From: Solanum dulcamara
Taxonomy: Eukaryota; Streptophyta; Magnoliopsida; Solanales; Solanaceae
Length of the DNA: 64,000 bases
NCBI RefSeq assembly: GCF_947179165.1
Contig: NC_077240.1
Coordinates: 50,032,501-50,096,500 of the forward strand
Direction of reading: 5' to 3'
Shown: piece after piece, positions 44,432 through 56,010 of the stretch
Layout: each line of letters starts with the position of its first letter
Numbering within the stretch: the first letter of the stretch is position 1
Position numbers and translations under genes: made by a program
Notes under the pieces: generated by a model
What the model was told of the DNA's origin: nothing
The model's database searches: none
The model's input: the letters and a program-made list of their open reading frames with translations, nothing else

Positions 44432-46653
44432 TGTAAGACCTCAAAAGTCGCAAAGTTGGAACCAAGGAGAAATTATCAAAATTTTGAACTGACTCATGTT
44501 TATGAGTCACTCTATAACTCGTAGAGCTTTCTATGACTCATAAAAGTGAGTCATAGAGTGACCCTTTGAGTATTGTATAGTGGTACTTTCAAGAGAGGTT
44601 CTACGATTGAACAAGATGAGTGATCATCCTGTTAACGAGTGGTAAGAACTGCTCATTCCAAAACTTCAGAGGCCATGTTTCAGAAGTTCCTTAAGGTCGA
44701 GTCTATGACTCGACAGGATGAATTATAAAAACCTATATGACTCATTGAAGTGAGTCGTAACCAAAATTCAAAGACTTCTAAACTTGCATGTTTTCAGGCC
44801 TGTACGAGTCCAAATAACGACTCATTTGTAAACTTCAGAGACTTGAATGTAAGCCCTTTTGTCAAACCTGCAATACAAGTCATCTTGACGAGTAGTTATC
44901 ATTTCTACGACTCATAGAGTCATCTCGTAGGATTAAAATTTTAGTTTTTATGAGGGGTATTTGTGTTATTTTCCATGTTCTTTTCAATGAACCTAGTCAC
45001 AATTATGACTAAGTTCAAATCTATATCTATCTAATTCTTCCCTCATTATAAATCACTCTCCAAATATTCTCTAAGGCAAGATCAAAATTCTCTCAAGGAT
45101 TCTTCTCCAAGTTTCAAGCTAGGGTTTAAGATTTCACCAACGTTTCTTCTTCATTTTTGAGTAATTGCAACCAAGATATGTGGGGATTTATCCATGGGTT
45201 CCTCTCACCTATCGAGTTCCAAAGTTTTCTCAAAGTTTTTTTTTAATTTTCAATTGATTATGAACCTTAGTTTTGATGAATTGTATTGGGCTAATTTAAT
45301 TTCATTTTTAGATATTATCAATGATAATTATAAGTGTGTTTTCATATGAACTGCATGATTTTAATTTGAATTATGAATGCCCATGTATAAAGAATTTTAA
45401 AGTATGATTATGAAGTTAAGGATGATTTTCATGAGTTGATTATGAGTTTAATAATTTTCAAGGAAAGTTTTATGATTTAAAGTTGAGATTATTATTTAAT
45501 GATGAAAGTTATGATGATGATCGATTATGACCAAAGAAAGTTATTATGGTGTGATAAGTACAATTCTCATACATTCATGTTTAAAGATAGTGATAAGGAC
45601 AATTCTCTCTGAAGTTATGGATTCCTATGAATCACAAGTTAATGAGCTACTATAAAGATGGATTGATAGGTAGTTACTATCTTTCCCAATTATATTAGTA
45701 GCATGTTTTTATGAGTTCCCATTGGGATATTAACTAAGAACCAGAGGACTTATACGTGGGATTCGGTCTGGTAACGTAGTTAGTTACCCAAGAGAATCCT
45801 AGTAGCAACCTAAAGTCCCAAACTATGTTGCCCACGTAGGTTGCCTTAATGGCCTAGCTAGTGGATCCGCATATAGAATAGTTGAGTTTAGTTGAGTTGA
45901 GTACCATGAAGGAGTATACCCGGGCAAGGTAGCCTCCCCCTTCTCGATGAGGGTTCCATCGGATTTTATATTATAGCTCACATGGTCTTAAGCCGTCAGT
46001 TAAAGGTCTTATCCCACACAAGCTAAATGTAAAGTTATGAGTTTTACTATGAAGTTTAACCATTCATTGAACATAAGTTTTCATATGTTTTAAAATTCTT
46101 TTAATCCTTACTCATGTTCATTATAATTGGTCATGCATCCTATGTCATATTGTTCCCGCTCCTATTATTTGTTTATTCATATCACACATACTTTTTACCT
46201 TCTATGTACTAACGCATATTTTTCCTATATTGTCTCAAAATATAGGGACGGACGACACTCACGATCATCCTACTCGTGGCTAGAGTTCTTTAGTGCTCCA
46301 AGAAGTTGGTGAGTCATATTATCGAGGACATGACTTTCTTTTTATTACTATTATGACTTTGTTTTCAAAATGTTTCATTGACTTTATTCTCTTGTTTTGG
46401 GTTAGCTAGGAACTTATCCTTAGCTTTCTCCAAAGACTAGACTAGAGGTATGTTTAGACGATGTGATAATGTTGTCCATTCAGACATTGATTGATTGAGT
46501 CTAGCCTTAGTACTATTCCCTTGAGTTGTTACTTCCACTTACTTTACTATGTTTCTTTACCTTCTTTATGCGATATATGCTAATATGGCTTTGTTGGGGT
46601 CCCTCACATCCCGATTGCCATGTCATTGCTTTGCTCTAGTTTGGGTCATGACA
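44432..46653 (+). mobile_element. 5' LTR of element B
   Basis: It starts TGTAAGACCTCAAAAG and ends GGGTCATGACA, 2.22 kb, same family as LTR A. It has TATAAATC (45047) and the donor position reads CAAG|ATATGT (45176), G-to-A in the GT. It begins 60 bp after the pol end of D and before any polypurine tract, so B is inserted in D rather than being the 3' LTR of D, whose LTR has a different start. Confidence 0.8.
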
Positions 46654-46657
46654 AATT

Positions 46658-46670
46658 TGGTATTAGAGCA
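46658..46670 (+). other. Primer binding site of element B
   Basis: TGGTATTAGAGCA, one C-to-T change from the initiator-Met type, 4 bp after the LTR. Confidence 0.85.
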
Positions 46671-46870
46671 TAAGTTTTAGAAAAGTCTTAGGGAGTCTAA
46701 CATGCCATGTTAAGCAGAGCCTTATTCATTGGGGTGAAGCATGCCACATCCATGAATAGGAGGCTACGAAATATCTTTGGAAAATTTCACTTCTTTTATA
46801 ATCTATGTCGTGTGGTAGAGTGGTCTCTAAGTCTTTCTTTCTAATGCTTGTTCTTTGCGATTTTTAGAAA

Positions 46871-47822
46871 ATGCCACCACGAAGATACCCTGCTAGAAGG
46901 AATGTGGTTGATGAGGATCAACAAGCTTCGAATGATCCTTTGAATGATCAAGTATCCCATGATGAGTTTTGAGCAGCCTTTCAAGTACTTGCTCATGTCA
47001 TTACGGCTTAAGCCAATCATGAAGTGGTTACTTCTGTGAACCCAAATGTGGGTGCGACGGCGACAACAGTTTGTGATTTCATTAGAATGAATCCTCTAGA
47101 GTTTTGGGGTCCCAAGGTGGAAGCGGATCCAAAAGAATTTGTTGATATTATTCACAAGATTGTGGATATCATGGGGGTTAGCCCTGTGGAGAGGGCAGAT
47201 CCCATGACTTAGGATGATTCAAAGGGGTGTTTCTTGATTGCTTTTCCCCATTGGAGTTAAGGGAGGTCAAAGTAAACGAGTTCATCAACCGTAAGCAAGG
47301 TTATATGAGTGTGAGGGAGTATGCCCTCAAGTTTACTCAATTGTCAAAATATGCTCCATTTGTGGTTGCCGACTCAAAGGCTCGTATGAGGAAGTTTTTA
47401 TCGAGAGTGTCAGATGTGGTTTCTAAGGAGTGCAAGAAGACTATGTTGATTTGGTAGATGAATATCTCTATACTTATAACCTATGTTGAGCAAATAGAGA
47501 GTGAGAAGCTAAAGGAAAAAACTAGGGAGTCCAACAGGACAAGGTTCGATGGTGGGGATTTCTCTTATACTAAGTCCAGAAGTGGGGGACGTTCTAATTT
47601 CTGGCAAAGGTACTCCATCCAAGGATTTTCAAATGTCACTACCCTGAGGTTTGAAAAGGATAGGGTGCCCAAAACTAAGCCTCAATGAGGTTCTCCTATT
47701 GGCCAAGTTACTCCCACATGCAAGAAGTATGGCAAAAACTACAAGGGTGAGTGTTTAGCGGGTTTGAATGTGTGCTACCGATATGGTAAGCCGATTCATT
47801 ATCCTAAGGAATGCAAGGTTAA
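46871..47822 (+). pseudogene. gag, element B (broken, cut by element C)
   Basis: The ATG at 46871 follows an acceptor TTTTTAG (46861-46867) and branch CTAAT (46841). MPPRRYPARRNVVDEDQQASN is followed by stops, then VCDFIRMNPLEFWGPKVEADPKEFVDIIHKIVDIMGVSPVE, a deletion of ~50 bases, and after a shift ELREVKVNEFINRKQGYMSVREYALKFTQLSKYAPFVVADSKARMRKFL. It ends CYRYGKPIHYPKECKVK (zinc knuckle; its second Cys is Tyr), where LTR C begins at 47823. Confidence 0.85.
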
Positions 47823-49874
47823 GGTAACATCCCTAAAAAATGCCCACAAAATACCTTAAGAATGCCTTGGAAATAGGCCGCTCATGTAATGAATTATCCT
47901 TAATCTTTTTGGAAAATCCGAGTTCGAAATATTGATCAGGGGGTTAAAGACTGCAGGAAAATGGTCTCTGTGGATTTTTAGGACCCATATGTGGGAAGCA
48001 GTTTTGACCGAGTTGGTCGCGATGAGATTGCATTGCGGACTTGAGAAGGTTTTCTGGCCGAATTTAGTTTTTTAAGGGCGTTTTAGAGTTTTCCTAAATA
48101 ATTAGTTAATGAACCTAGACATTTTTAGGACCTAATTCAACTCTATAAATTAACCTAAACCTCTAATTCTAATCATTCTTCTACAATTCATCTATCAACA
48201 ATTTCGCTCTCTACAAAAAGGCTCTCAAGAGATTCCATTGAAGACTTCAAGCAAATTCACTCAATTTCTCCATCAAAATTATCAAGTTCTTCCAAATTAA
48301 TTGGTCTTCTCACTTAAGGTATGTGTATATTGATTCATGGATCCTTTCATCCATGAAGCCCAATCAATTTCTCAAGGTTTTCTATCAAATTAAAGTATGG
48401 TATTTTATGGGTTTTGTGATCTCTATTCCAATTGCATGAATTTTGAATTAAAATATGATGATGAGTCTATTTTGATATAAATTGATGGTTATTGAATTAA
48501 ATTGAAGAGTTTTTCCATAAATTCTCCTATTTTGATTTCTATAGTTCATGATGTAAATTATGAGTGTTTTGATTCATACTTCTAAAGGATATTATCTATA
48601 TGAATTATGTATGGGATGATATAAAGTTTATGATCATGCATATTTTCAAGTAAATTTCATGATTTTCAAGTCAATTGATCATGCATCCATGTCATACCCA
48701 AATTTCAAGTACAAGCTATTGTCATGAATTTTCAAAGTATGAATTATGACTATATGTTTCCATGATGATCATAAATTATAAGTATGTTTCAAGGTATGAA
48801 TTTCATGTAAATTATGAAGTAAGGTGACTTAGGTCCCTTTGAGGTGACCTAAGACCTATTGATATGAATTATGCAAATATGATTGTAATGATGAAAGGAC
48901 AATTCTCACATTACAAGTATGTTATGAAAATGAGTTACTCTATGATTTCAAGCCTATGAGAAAGACTATGATATATGGTATTATGATCTTATGTTATGTA
49001 TGTATTCCATGGGATTTGACTTAGCACCGAGTGGACTTGAGGTGGGGGCCCTACCAAAAGCCTTAGTAGCAGCCTCATATCCTATAAACTACGTGCCACC
49101 ATAGGTTGCCTTTATGGCCTAGCTAGTGGATCTACAAATAGCACATATTCATGATTAGGAGTCTACCTTGGCAAAGTAGCCTCCTCCTTCTCGATGTGGG
49201 TATCATCGGATTCCCTGTTATAGCTCACATGGTCTTATTATCGGTTATGGTTCCTATCCCATATATGTATGATTTCTTAAGTATGTTATGACTTGAATTT
49301 ATGTTTTTAAATTCTTTGGTCAATATAATTTTTGCATGACTTTATGTATTCCAACTTATCATGTGTTTTACTTGACCTTTGAATTCCATGATTTACGTTG
49401 CATGTCACGCCCTCATATTAGTACATTCCAACGTACTAATGCATACTTTTTATCTATATTATCTCATAATGTAGGGGTTGAGGTTAAAGATTCTTATCGT
49501 CCATGTAACTAGAAGACGCTCCTATCCCAAGGTGTTGTGGTGAGTCCTCATTGATCGGGGACTAGTTTCAAGTTAATTACTGTTTTCTTTTCAAAATACT
49601 TTTGATTATTTTGTATATTGAGGGTGAGCTAAGGACATGTCTTAGCCCCCACCCATACTCATGTTTAGAGGCATCTAGTTGACATATGTTTGAGTCTATG
49701 TTGTCATAAGATATTTTTAGATTTCTATTCATGTTTTAGACTCTCTTATGATGTTTCCGCTTTTATATTTTACCTTATGTTATGTATGCCTATGATATGT
49801 ACAAGAGGCTTGGTTAATACCCTTTGGGGTTTCGATTGTCATTTTATGACTAGGCCCTAGGTCGGGTCGTGACA
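47823..49874 (+). mobile_element. 5' LTR of element C
   Basis: The start GGTAACATCCC corresponds to the expected TGTAACATCC, and it ends GGGTCGTGACA, 2.05 kb. It has TATAAAT (48143-48149), a donor AAG|GTATGT (GT at 48319), and the conserved tggcctagctagtgga block (49114). It is colinear with 54822-56010 over its first 1.19 kb; ~80 bp near 54985 in the 3' copy (ggtccgcgacaggacc...) is absent here. Confidence 0.85.
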
Positions 49875-50093
49875 AACTTCATATCATCGCACAAGGTTTT
49901 CCAAGTATCCTAGGGTGTCCAACATGCTGCATCAAGTAGAGTCTTATTCATGGGTGTGAAGCGCATCACACTTATGAGTAGGAGGCTATGAGGCATTTAG
50001 GAATTCTCACTTCTTTCATGATTTATGTCATACCATAGAGTTTACATTAAGACTTCTTTATCCTAACAGTCCTTCTTTGTGATTTTTAGAAAG
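48143..50093 (+). promoter_or_regulatory. Putative promoter and leader intron of element C
   Basis: TATAAAT at 48143, donor AAG|GTATGT at 48319, branch-point CTAAC at 50063-50067, pyrimidine tract, acceptor TTTTTAG ending at 50089, and gag ATG at 50094. The PBS (49879) lies inside the predicted 1.77-kb intron. Confidence 0.5.
49879..49891 (+). other. Primer binding site of element C (mutated)
   Basis: TCATATCATCGCA aligns with TGGTATCAGAGCA (four changes), 4 bp after the LTR. Call by position. Confidence 0.7.
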
Positions 50094-51200
50094 ATGGTTC
50101 CAAGAAGACCACCATTTCCAAGGGGAGAGAATGTTAATGAAGCCCAAGATCCCCAGGCTCCTCAAGACAATGGTCCTCTACTGGACCAAGTGACTAATGT
50201 AGAGTTCCAAACCGCTATCACTATGCTAGCCAAAGTGGTGACCAACTAAGGTGTCGTGGCTCCTCATAGTGTTCCTACTCCAGCCTCAAGAGTAAGAGAC
50301 TTTGCATGAATGAATTCTCTCGAATTTTATTGTTCAAAGGTTGATGAGGATCCTCAAGAGTACATAGATGAGGTCTACAAGATAGTGAGTATTATGGGGG
50401 TGACTTCAGAAGAAAAAGTGGAGTTAGTGGCTTAGAAACTCAAAGGTGTTGCTCAACTATGTTACACTTAATGGAAGTTGGAGAGAGTGGATGAAGGTCC
50501 TGTCGAATGGGAAGTTTTCAAAATTGCTTTTCTTGATCACTTTTTCCCTCTTGAGTTAAGGGAGGCTAAAGTGTTGGATTTAATAAATCTTCGACAAGGC
50601 AATATGGGGATGAGGTACTATGCCCTCAAGTTTAGTAAGCTATCCAAGTATGCTCCTTTAATGGTTCCCGATCCACGTGCCCAAATGAATAAATTCATAT
50701 CGGGGGTATCTGACTTAGTTGCCAAGGAATGTCGCACTGCTATGCTTGTTAAGTAGATAGACATATCTCGTCTTATGAATTTTTCCAAACAAATTGAAGG
50801 AGAAAAGCTCAAAAGAAATGAGAATGAGGGATTCTGAGAGGGCCCGGTATGAAGGTGGGTTCTCCAATACTAGGACCAGTGGAAGCAGTGGCCGCTCTCA
50901 TCAAGGCCAAAGCTCAGGGAAGAAGTTTTCTAAGAATAGGGTGCCTACCCTAAAGCTCAAGGTGAAGGAGGTGTAAATGCTAGAAACCTTTCTCTTCCAA
51001 AATGTGCAAAGTGTGGAAGGAGTTATTAAGGAAAGTGCTTGATCAGAATGGGTGCTTACTATGGATGTGGCTAGATGGGACATAAGAGATCTGAGTTACT
51101 TTTTGTAGCTAACAAGGTCGGAGATGGTTGTCCTATAGGAGGCCAAGTGCAACAAGGCGCCCAATCTCAACCTAAGGGTGGCTAATGCGACAATCGATTA
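50094..51200 (+). pseudogene. gag polyprotein, element C (broken)
   Basis: The ATG at 50094 gives MVPRRPPFPRGENVNEAQ. The same frame then reads VEFQTAITMLAKVV, DEDPQEYIDEVYKIVSIMGVTSEEKVELVA, each ended by stops (N-stop-G, A-stop-M, A-stop-K, T-stop-W). The open stretch 50478-50756 holds the core EWEVFKIAFLDHFFPLELREAKVLDLINLRQGNM.. and LSKYAPLMVPDPRAQMNKF. The tail has Ser/Arg-rich FSNTRTSGSSGRSHQGQSS and a decayed knuckle CAKCGRSY...YYGCG-stop-MGHKR. All stops look like W/Q/R-to-stop changes. Confidence 0.85.
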
Positions 51201-51249
51201 TGTGCTCTTCATGTTAGGCAAGAGGTTGATGAGTCTCCCGATGTGGTCA

Positions 51250-51660
51250 TGGGTATGTTATGAGTATTTAACTTTGATGTATATGCATTTCTTGATTAGA
51301 GCGCGAACTTATCGTTTGTTACTCCTTACATTACTATGAGGTTTGATGTGTGCTCCGAAGTGTTAATAGAACCTTTCTCAGTTTACACTCCCATTGGTAT
51401 TTCGATATTAGCTAAGAAAGCTTATAGAAATTATCCCATATGGGTCTTGCACACAGTTATTCCATGTGACCTTATTGAACTTGATATGACTAATTTCGAT
51501 ATCATTCTTGGTATGAATTGGTTACATGCCGCTTACATATCTAATGAGCTTATTCTTGAATGGAAGGAAAATGATTTGATGGTTAAGGGTCAATTCATCT
51601 CATGTATTAAGGCCCAAAAAATGATTTCCAATGGGTGCATTTATCATATTGTGTGAGTTA
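51250..51660 (+). pseudogene. Aspartic protease, element C (broken)
   Basis: The active-site region reads FNFDVYAFLD-stop-SANLSFVTPY: the Asp stays but the next codon is a stop where family members have DPGAN or DSGAN. The open stretch 51336-51656 carries on: MRFDVCSEVLIEPFSVYTPIG, AKKAYRNYPIWVL, CDLIELDMTNFDIILGMNWLHA, GQFISCIKAQKMISNG. Confidence 0.85.
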
Positions 51661-52560
51661 GGGACATTTATTCCAAAACTCCTACTCTTGAGTCGGTTCC
51701 TATAGTTAATGAGTTCTCCGACATGTTTCCCAATGATTTTCCAGGCATTTCTCTCGAAAGGGAGATTGACTTTGGCATATATCTCCTTCCTGATACCCAA
51801 CCTATCTTTATTCCTCCTTCTCATAAGGCTCCGGCAGAACTTAAGGAGTTGAAATAACAATTGAAGGACTTGTTGGATAAGGGTTTTATAAGACCAAGTA
51901 TTTTACCTTGGGGTTCTCCCGTGTTATTTGTTAAGAAAAAATATGGGTCACTCCGAATGTGTATAGACTACTGGCAATTGAATAAGGTCACCATAAAGAA
52001 AGAATATCCAATCCCAAGGATAGATGACTTATTTGATCAATTACAAGGATCAAGCTATTTTTCCAAGATTGACCTCCGTTCCAATTATCATCAATTGAGG
52101 GTAAGGGAGTGTGATATTCCCAAGATGGCCTTTCGGGTTGACAAATGCTCCCTCTATATTCATGGAATTAATGAATCACATTTTCAAGCCATATTTAGAT
52201 ATGTTTGTAGTGGTGTTTATTGATGACATTTTGATTTACTCTCAAAATGAGGAAGATCATATGGGTCACTTGAGGATTTTGTTGCAAACATTGAGTGAAA
52301 GGAAACTATTCACTAAATTTAGTAAGTGCGAATTTTGGCTAAGAGAGGTTGAATTTCTTGGCCATATGGTGTCTGGTGATGGGATTAAAGTAGATCTAAA
52401 GAAAATGAAGGCAGTTAAAAATTGGCCTAGATAATTATCTCCTTCAGACATCAGAAGCTTCTTAGGCTTAGCCAGAGACTACAGAAGGTTTGTTGAAGGG
52501 TTCTCATCTATTTCTTCACCTTTAACTAAGTTGACACAAAAGAAGGCGAAATTTTAATGG
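51661..52560 (+). pseudogene. Reverse transcriptase, element C (near complete, frameshifted)
   Basis: SVPIVNEFSDMFPNDFPGIS, then [52 protein letters not shown] (first catalytic Asp) and IPKMAF (51861-52223 open). At about 52133 a deletion of ~37 bases shifts the frame: AF joins directly to [14 protein letters not shown] in the next frame (52111-52434 open), so the [17 protein letters not shown] segment is missing. [13 protein letters not shown] (both Asp kept), [22 protein letters not shown] and, after a stop, [19 protein letters not shown] follow. Confidence 0.9.
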
Positions 52561-53010
52561 TCTGAAGAATGTGAGAAAAGTTTCCAAATATTAAAAGATC
52601 GTCTTACATCAGCTCCTATTTTGATATTGCCCAAAGGTTCAGTTGGGTTTATTGTTTATTGTGATTCTTCACATGTTGGTTTGGGTTGTGTATTGATGCA
52701 ACATATTAAGGTTATAGTCTATGCCTCTAGGCAACTTAAAGTGCATGAAAGAAACTATCCAACCCATGATCTTGAACTTGCGGTGGTTGTGTTCTCATTG
52801 AAAATTTGGCTTCATTATCTTTATGGGGTGCATGTTGATGTGTTTACCAACCATAGAAGATTTCAATGTGTTTAGTCAAAAGGATTTAAACCTTAGGCAA
52901 AGGAGGTGGCTTTAACTCCTAAAAGATTATGACATGAGCGTATTGTACTATCCGAATAAGGCAAATATTGTAGCCGATGCCCTTAGTCGGTTGTCTATGG
53001 GTAGTGTTGC
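52561..53010 (+). pseudogene. RNase H domain, element C (broken)
   Basis: [45 protein letters not shown] (first Asp), [29 protein letters not shown] (Glu), [20 protein letters not shown] (third acid changed to Asn), and after the stop NIVADALSRLSMGSVAH (last Asp). Open stretches are 52621-52875 and 52934-53158. Confidence 0.85.
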
Positions 53011-54030
53011 ACATGTTGAGGAAGATAAAAGTGAATTGGTTAAAGAGGTCCATAGATTGGCACGTTTAGGTGTGTGTTTGGTTGATTCCAATGATCTAGG
53101 CGTTTTTATACATAATGTTTCGGAATCGTCTCTTATGGCAAAAGTCGAGGCCAAGTAAGACAATGATCCAACTTTGGTTGAATTGAAGAAGTCAGTTGCC
53201 GAAAAGTCCGTTGAGGCTTTCTCCCTAGGAGAAGATGGGGTATTACATTACCGAGGTCTGTTGTGTATTCCAAATGTTGATGGAATAAGAAAGTTGATAT
53301 TGAATGAGGCCTATAGTTCTCGATATTCAATTCATTCGGGATCCATCAAGATATATCATGACTTGAGGGAAGTGTATTGGTGGAGTGGCATGAGGAAGGA
53401 CATAGAGGAATTTGTGGCTAAGTGTCCTAATTGCCTACAAGTGAAAGTTGAACATCAAAGGCTGGGAGGTCTAGCTCAAGAAATCAAAATTCCTACATGG
53501 AAGTGAGAAGATGTGAGTATGGACTTTGTCATGGGTTTTCCTCGTACTAGAAGACAATATGATTCTATTTGGGTCATTGTGGACTGAATGACCAAATCAG
53601 CGCATTTTCTACTGGTCAAAACTTCTTATGGTGCCGAAGACTATGCAAAGTTGTACATTTATGAACTCGTGAAACTTCATGGTGTTCCTTTGTCAATTAT
53701 ATCGGATAGAGGTACCCAATTTAGTTCACATTTTTGGAAGCCATTTCAAAAAGTTCTTAGCACTAAAGTCAAGCTAAGTACCTCTTTTTATCCTGAATTC
53801 GATGGGCAAGCGAGAGAATAATTCAAACCTTGGAGGATATATTAAGGGAATGTGTGATTGACCTTAGAGGAAGTTGGGATGACCATTAGCCATTGATCGA
53901 GTTCTCTTATAAAAATAGTTATCACTCTAGCATCCAAATGGCTCCTTTTTAAGCCTTATATGGGAGAAGATGTAGGTCTTCGATGGAGTGGTTTGAAGTA
54001 TGTGAGATGGCATTGATTGGTCCATATTTG
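53011..54030 (+). pseudogene. Integrase, element C (broken)
   Basis: Linker VEEDKSELVKEVHRLARLGVCLVDSND. The zinc-binding region is nearly whole: LILNEAYSSRYSIHSGSIKI, YHDLREVYWWSGMRKDIEEFVAKCPNCLQ (His..His..Cys-x2-Cys). The core follows after stops: VSMDFVMGFPRTRRQYDSIW (first Asp), MTKSAHFLLVKTSYGAEDYAKLYI, LSIISDRGTQFSSHFW (second Asp), KLSTSFYPEFDGQARE-stop, where a 1-2 base shift destroys the AER motif with the third acid. Downstream text (YKNSYHSS-like, MAPFEALYG-like) is in broken frames to ~54030. Confidence 0.9.
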
Positions 54031-54570
54031 GTAATTGATGTAATGGAGAAAGTAAGGCTCATGAGAGAAAGATTGAAAATAGCTTAAAGTCGTCAAAAGT
54101 CCTATTCGGACACTAGGAGGAGAGAGCTTGAATTTGATGTGGATGACATAGTGTATTTGCAGATTTCACCTAGAAAAGGGGTAATGCAGTTTGGTAAGAA
54201 AGGAAAGTTAAGCCCTAGTTATATAGGATCATATAGGATATTGAAGTGCATTGGCAAGGTAGCATATGTGTTAAACTTACCACTTGAGTTGGCTTTGGTT
54301 CATCAGGTATTTCATGTGTCAATGTTGAGGAAGTTTGTGGGTGATCTAAATTCTATTGTCCCAATAGAGAACGTGACAATTGAAGAGAATCTGACTTATG
54401 AGGAGGTCCCGATTGAGATTTTAGACCGCCAAGTAAAGAGGCGGAGATATAAAGATATTGCATCTGTCAAAGTGTTGTGGAGGAATCAACAAGTGGAGAG
54501 TGCTACGTGGGAAGCGGAATCAGACATGATGAAGAGATATCCTTATCTCTTTCCTTTCACTCAAGCCTAA
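54031..54570 (+). pseudogene. Integrase C-terminus with chromodomain, element C
   Basis: 54139-54570 is open to a natural stop. DDIVYLQISPRKGVMQFGKKGKLSPSYIGSYRI is the SH3-like part, LPLELALVHQVFHVSMLRKFVGD the linker, and EEVPIEILDRQVKRR..DIASVKVLWRNQQVESATWEAESDMMKRYPYLF the chromodomain-like tail. In chromoviruses this tail is held to steer integration to heterochromatin marked by H3K9 methylation. It is the best preserved coding piece of the window, but lies after broken frames. Confidence 0.85.
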
Positions 54571-54805
54571 ATGTACTAAGTTGCTCATGATCAAATCGAT
54601 TAAACTACTATGCTTCGGTTCCATATGTCGTTCATATGCATGCATGATTCATGAAAATGATTTCTCTCAAGGACTATGTTTTATTTTAAGTACGAAGTTT
54701 ACACGTTCTATGCATTTTCAAAGTGTCCTCATATCTATGTCAGGTTTCTAAATTTTTTTCCATGTATTTCCTGTATTAGTTGGATCTCATTCGAGAACGA
54801 ATGTT

Positions 54806-54821
54806 TCCAAGGGGGAGATAT
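54806..54821 (+). other. Polypurine tract of element C
   Basis: Reads tccaagggggagatat, directly before the 3' LTR start TATAACATTCC (TG changed to TA). Confidence 0.9.
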
Positions 54822-56010
54822 TATAACATTCCTCAAAATGCCCACAAAATACCTCAAGAATGCCTTGGAAATAGGCCGCTCATGTAACGCATTATGATTA
54901 ATCTTTTTGGAAAAACCGAGTTCAGAATATTGATCAGGGGATTAAAATCTGTGGGAAAATAGTTTCGGTAGATTTTTAGGACCCGTAGTATGGAAGAAGG
55001 ATTTTCAAAGAAACCACAAAATAGTGTGGTCCGCGACAGGACCACATTGCGAACCTGGGAAGCAGTTCCGGCCGAGTTGGTCGTGACGAGACCGCATCGC
55101 GGACCTGAGAAGGTTTTCTGGCCAAATTTAGTTTTTTTAAGGGCATTTTAGACTTTCCCTAAATTATTAGTTAATGAACCTAGACGTTCTTAGGACCTGA
55201 TTCAACTCTATAAATTAACCTAAACCTCTAATTCTATTCATTCTTCTACAATTCATCTATCAAATATTTCTCTTTCTACAAAAAGGCTCTCAAGGGATTC
55301 CATTGAAGACTTCAAGCAAATTCATTCAATTTCTCCATCAAAATTCTCAAGTTCTTCCAAATTAATTGGTGTTCTCACTCAAGGTATGTGGATATTGATT
55401 AATGGATCCTTTCATCCATGAAGTCCAATTAATTTCTATCAAATTGAAGTATGGTATTTTATGGATTTTGTGATCTCTATTCCAATTGCATGAATTTGAA
55501 TTAAAATATGATCATGAGTCTATTTTGATATAAATTGATGGTTATTGAATTAAATTGAAGAATTTTTCCATAAATTCTCCTATTTTGATTTTTAGGATTC
55601 ATGATGTAAATTATGAGTATTTTGATTCTTACTTCTAAAGAATATTGTTTATATGAATTATGTATGGGATGATATAAAGTTTATGATCATGCATATTTTC
55701 AAGTAAATTTCATAATTTTCAAGTCTATTGATCATGCATCCATGTCATACCCAAATTTAAAGTACAAGCTATGGTCATGAATTTTCAAAGTATGAATTAT
55801 GACTACGTGTTTCCCTGATGATCATGAATTATAAGTATGTTTCAAGGTATAAATTTCATGCAAGTTATGATGTAAGGTGACTTAGGTCCCTTTGAGGTGA
55901 CCTAAGGCCTATTGATATGAATTATGCAAATATGATTGTAATGATGAAAGTACAATTCTCACATTACAAGTATGTTATGAAAATGAGCTACTCTATGATT
56001 TCAAGCCTAT
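54822..56010 (+). mobile_element. 3' LTR of element C, truncated
   Basis: It matches the 5' LTR from its start to about 48962 (tcaagcctat), then stops at 56010, where LTR E sequence begins. TATAAAT (~55209) and donor AAG|GTATGT (GT at 55384) are kept. It retains ~80 bp (54985-55065) that the 5' LTR lacks. Confidence 0.9.

Larger units (their letters stand above)
47823..56010 (+). mobile_element. Element C: most complete gypsy chromovirus in the window
   Basis: 5' LTR 47823-49874, PBS, gag, protease, RT, RNase H, integrase and chromodomain, polypurine tract (~54806-54821), 3' LTR 54822-56010 (truncated). It is nested in the gag of B. All pol domains are present in order with both RT aspartates, but gag, protease, RT, RNase H and integrase each carry stops, shifts or changed key residues. 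The right end is lost at the junction with LTR E, so no TSD can be checked. Confidence 0.9.

Noticed and set aside
44432..46653. LTR B as the 3' LTR of element D
   Set aside because: Its start (TGTAAGACCTC) matches LTR A, not LTR D (TGTAAGATCCC). No polypurine tract precedes it, and a PBS and new gag follow it.
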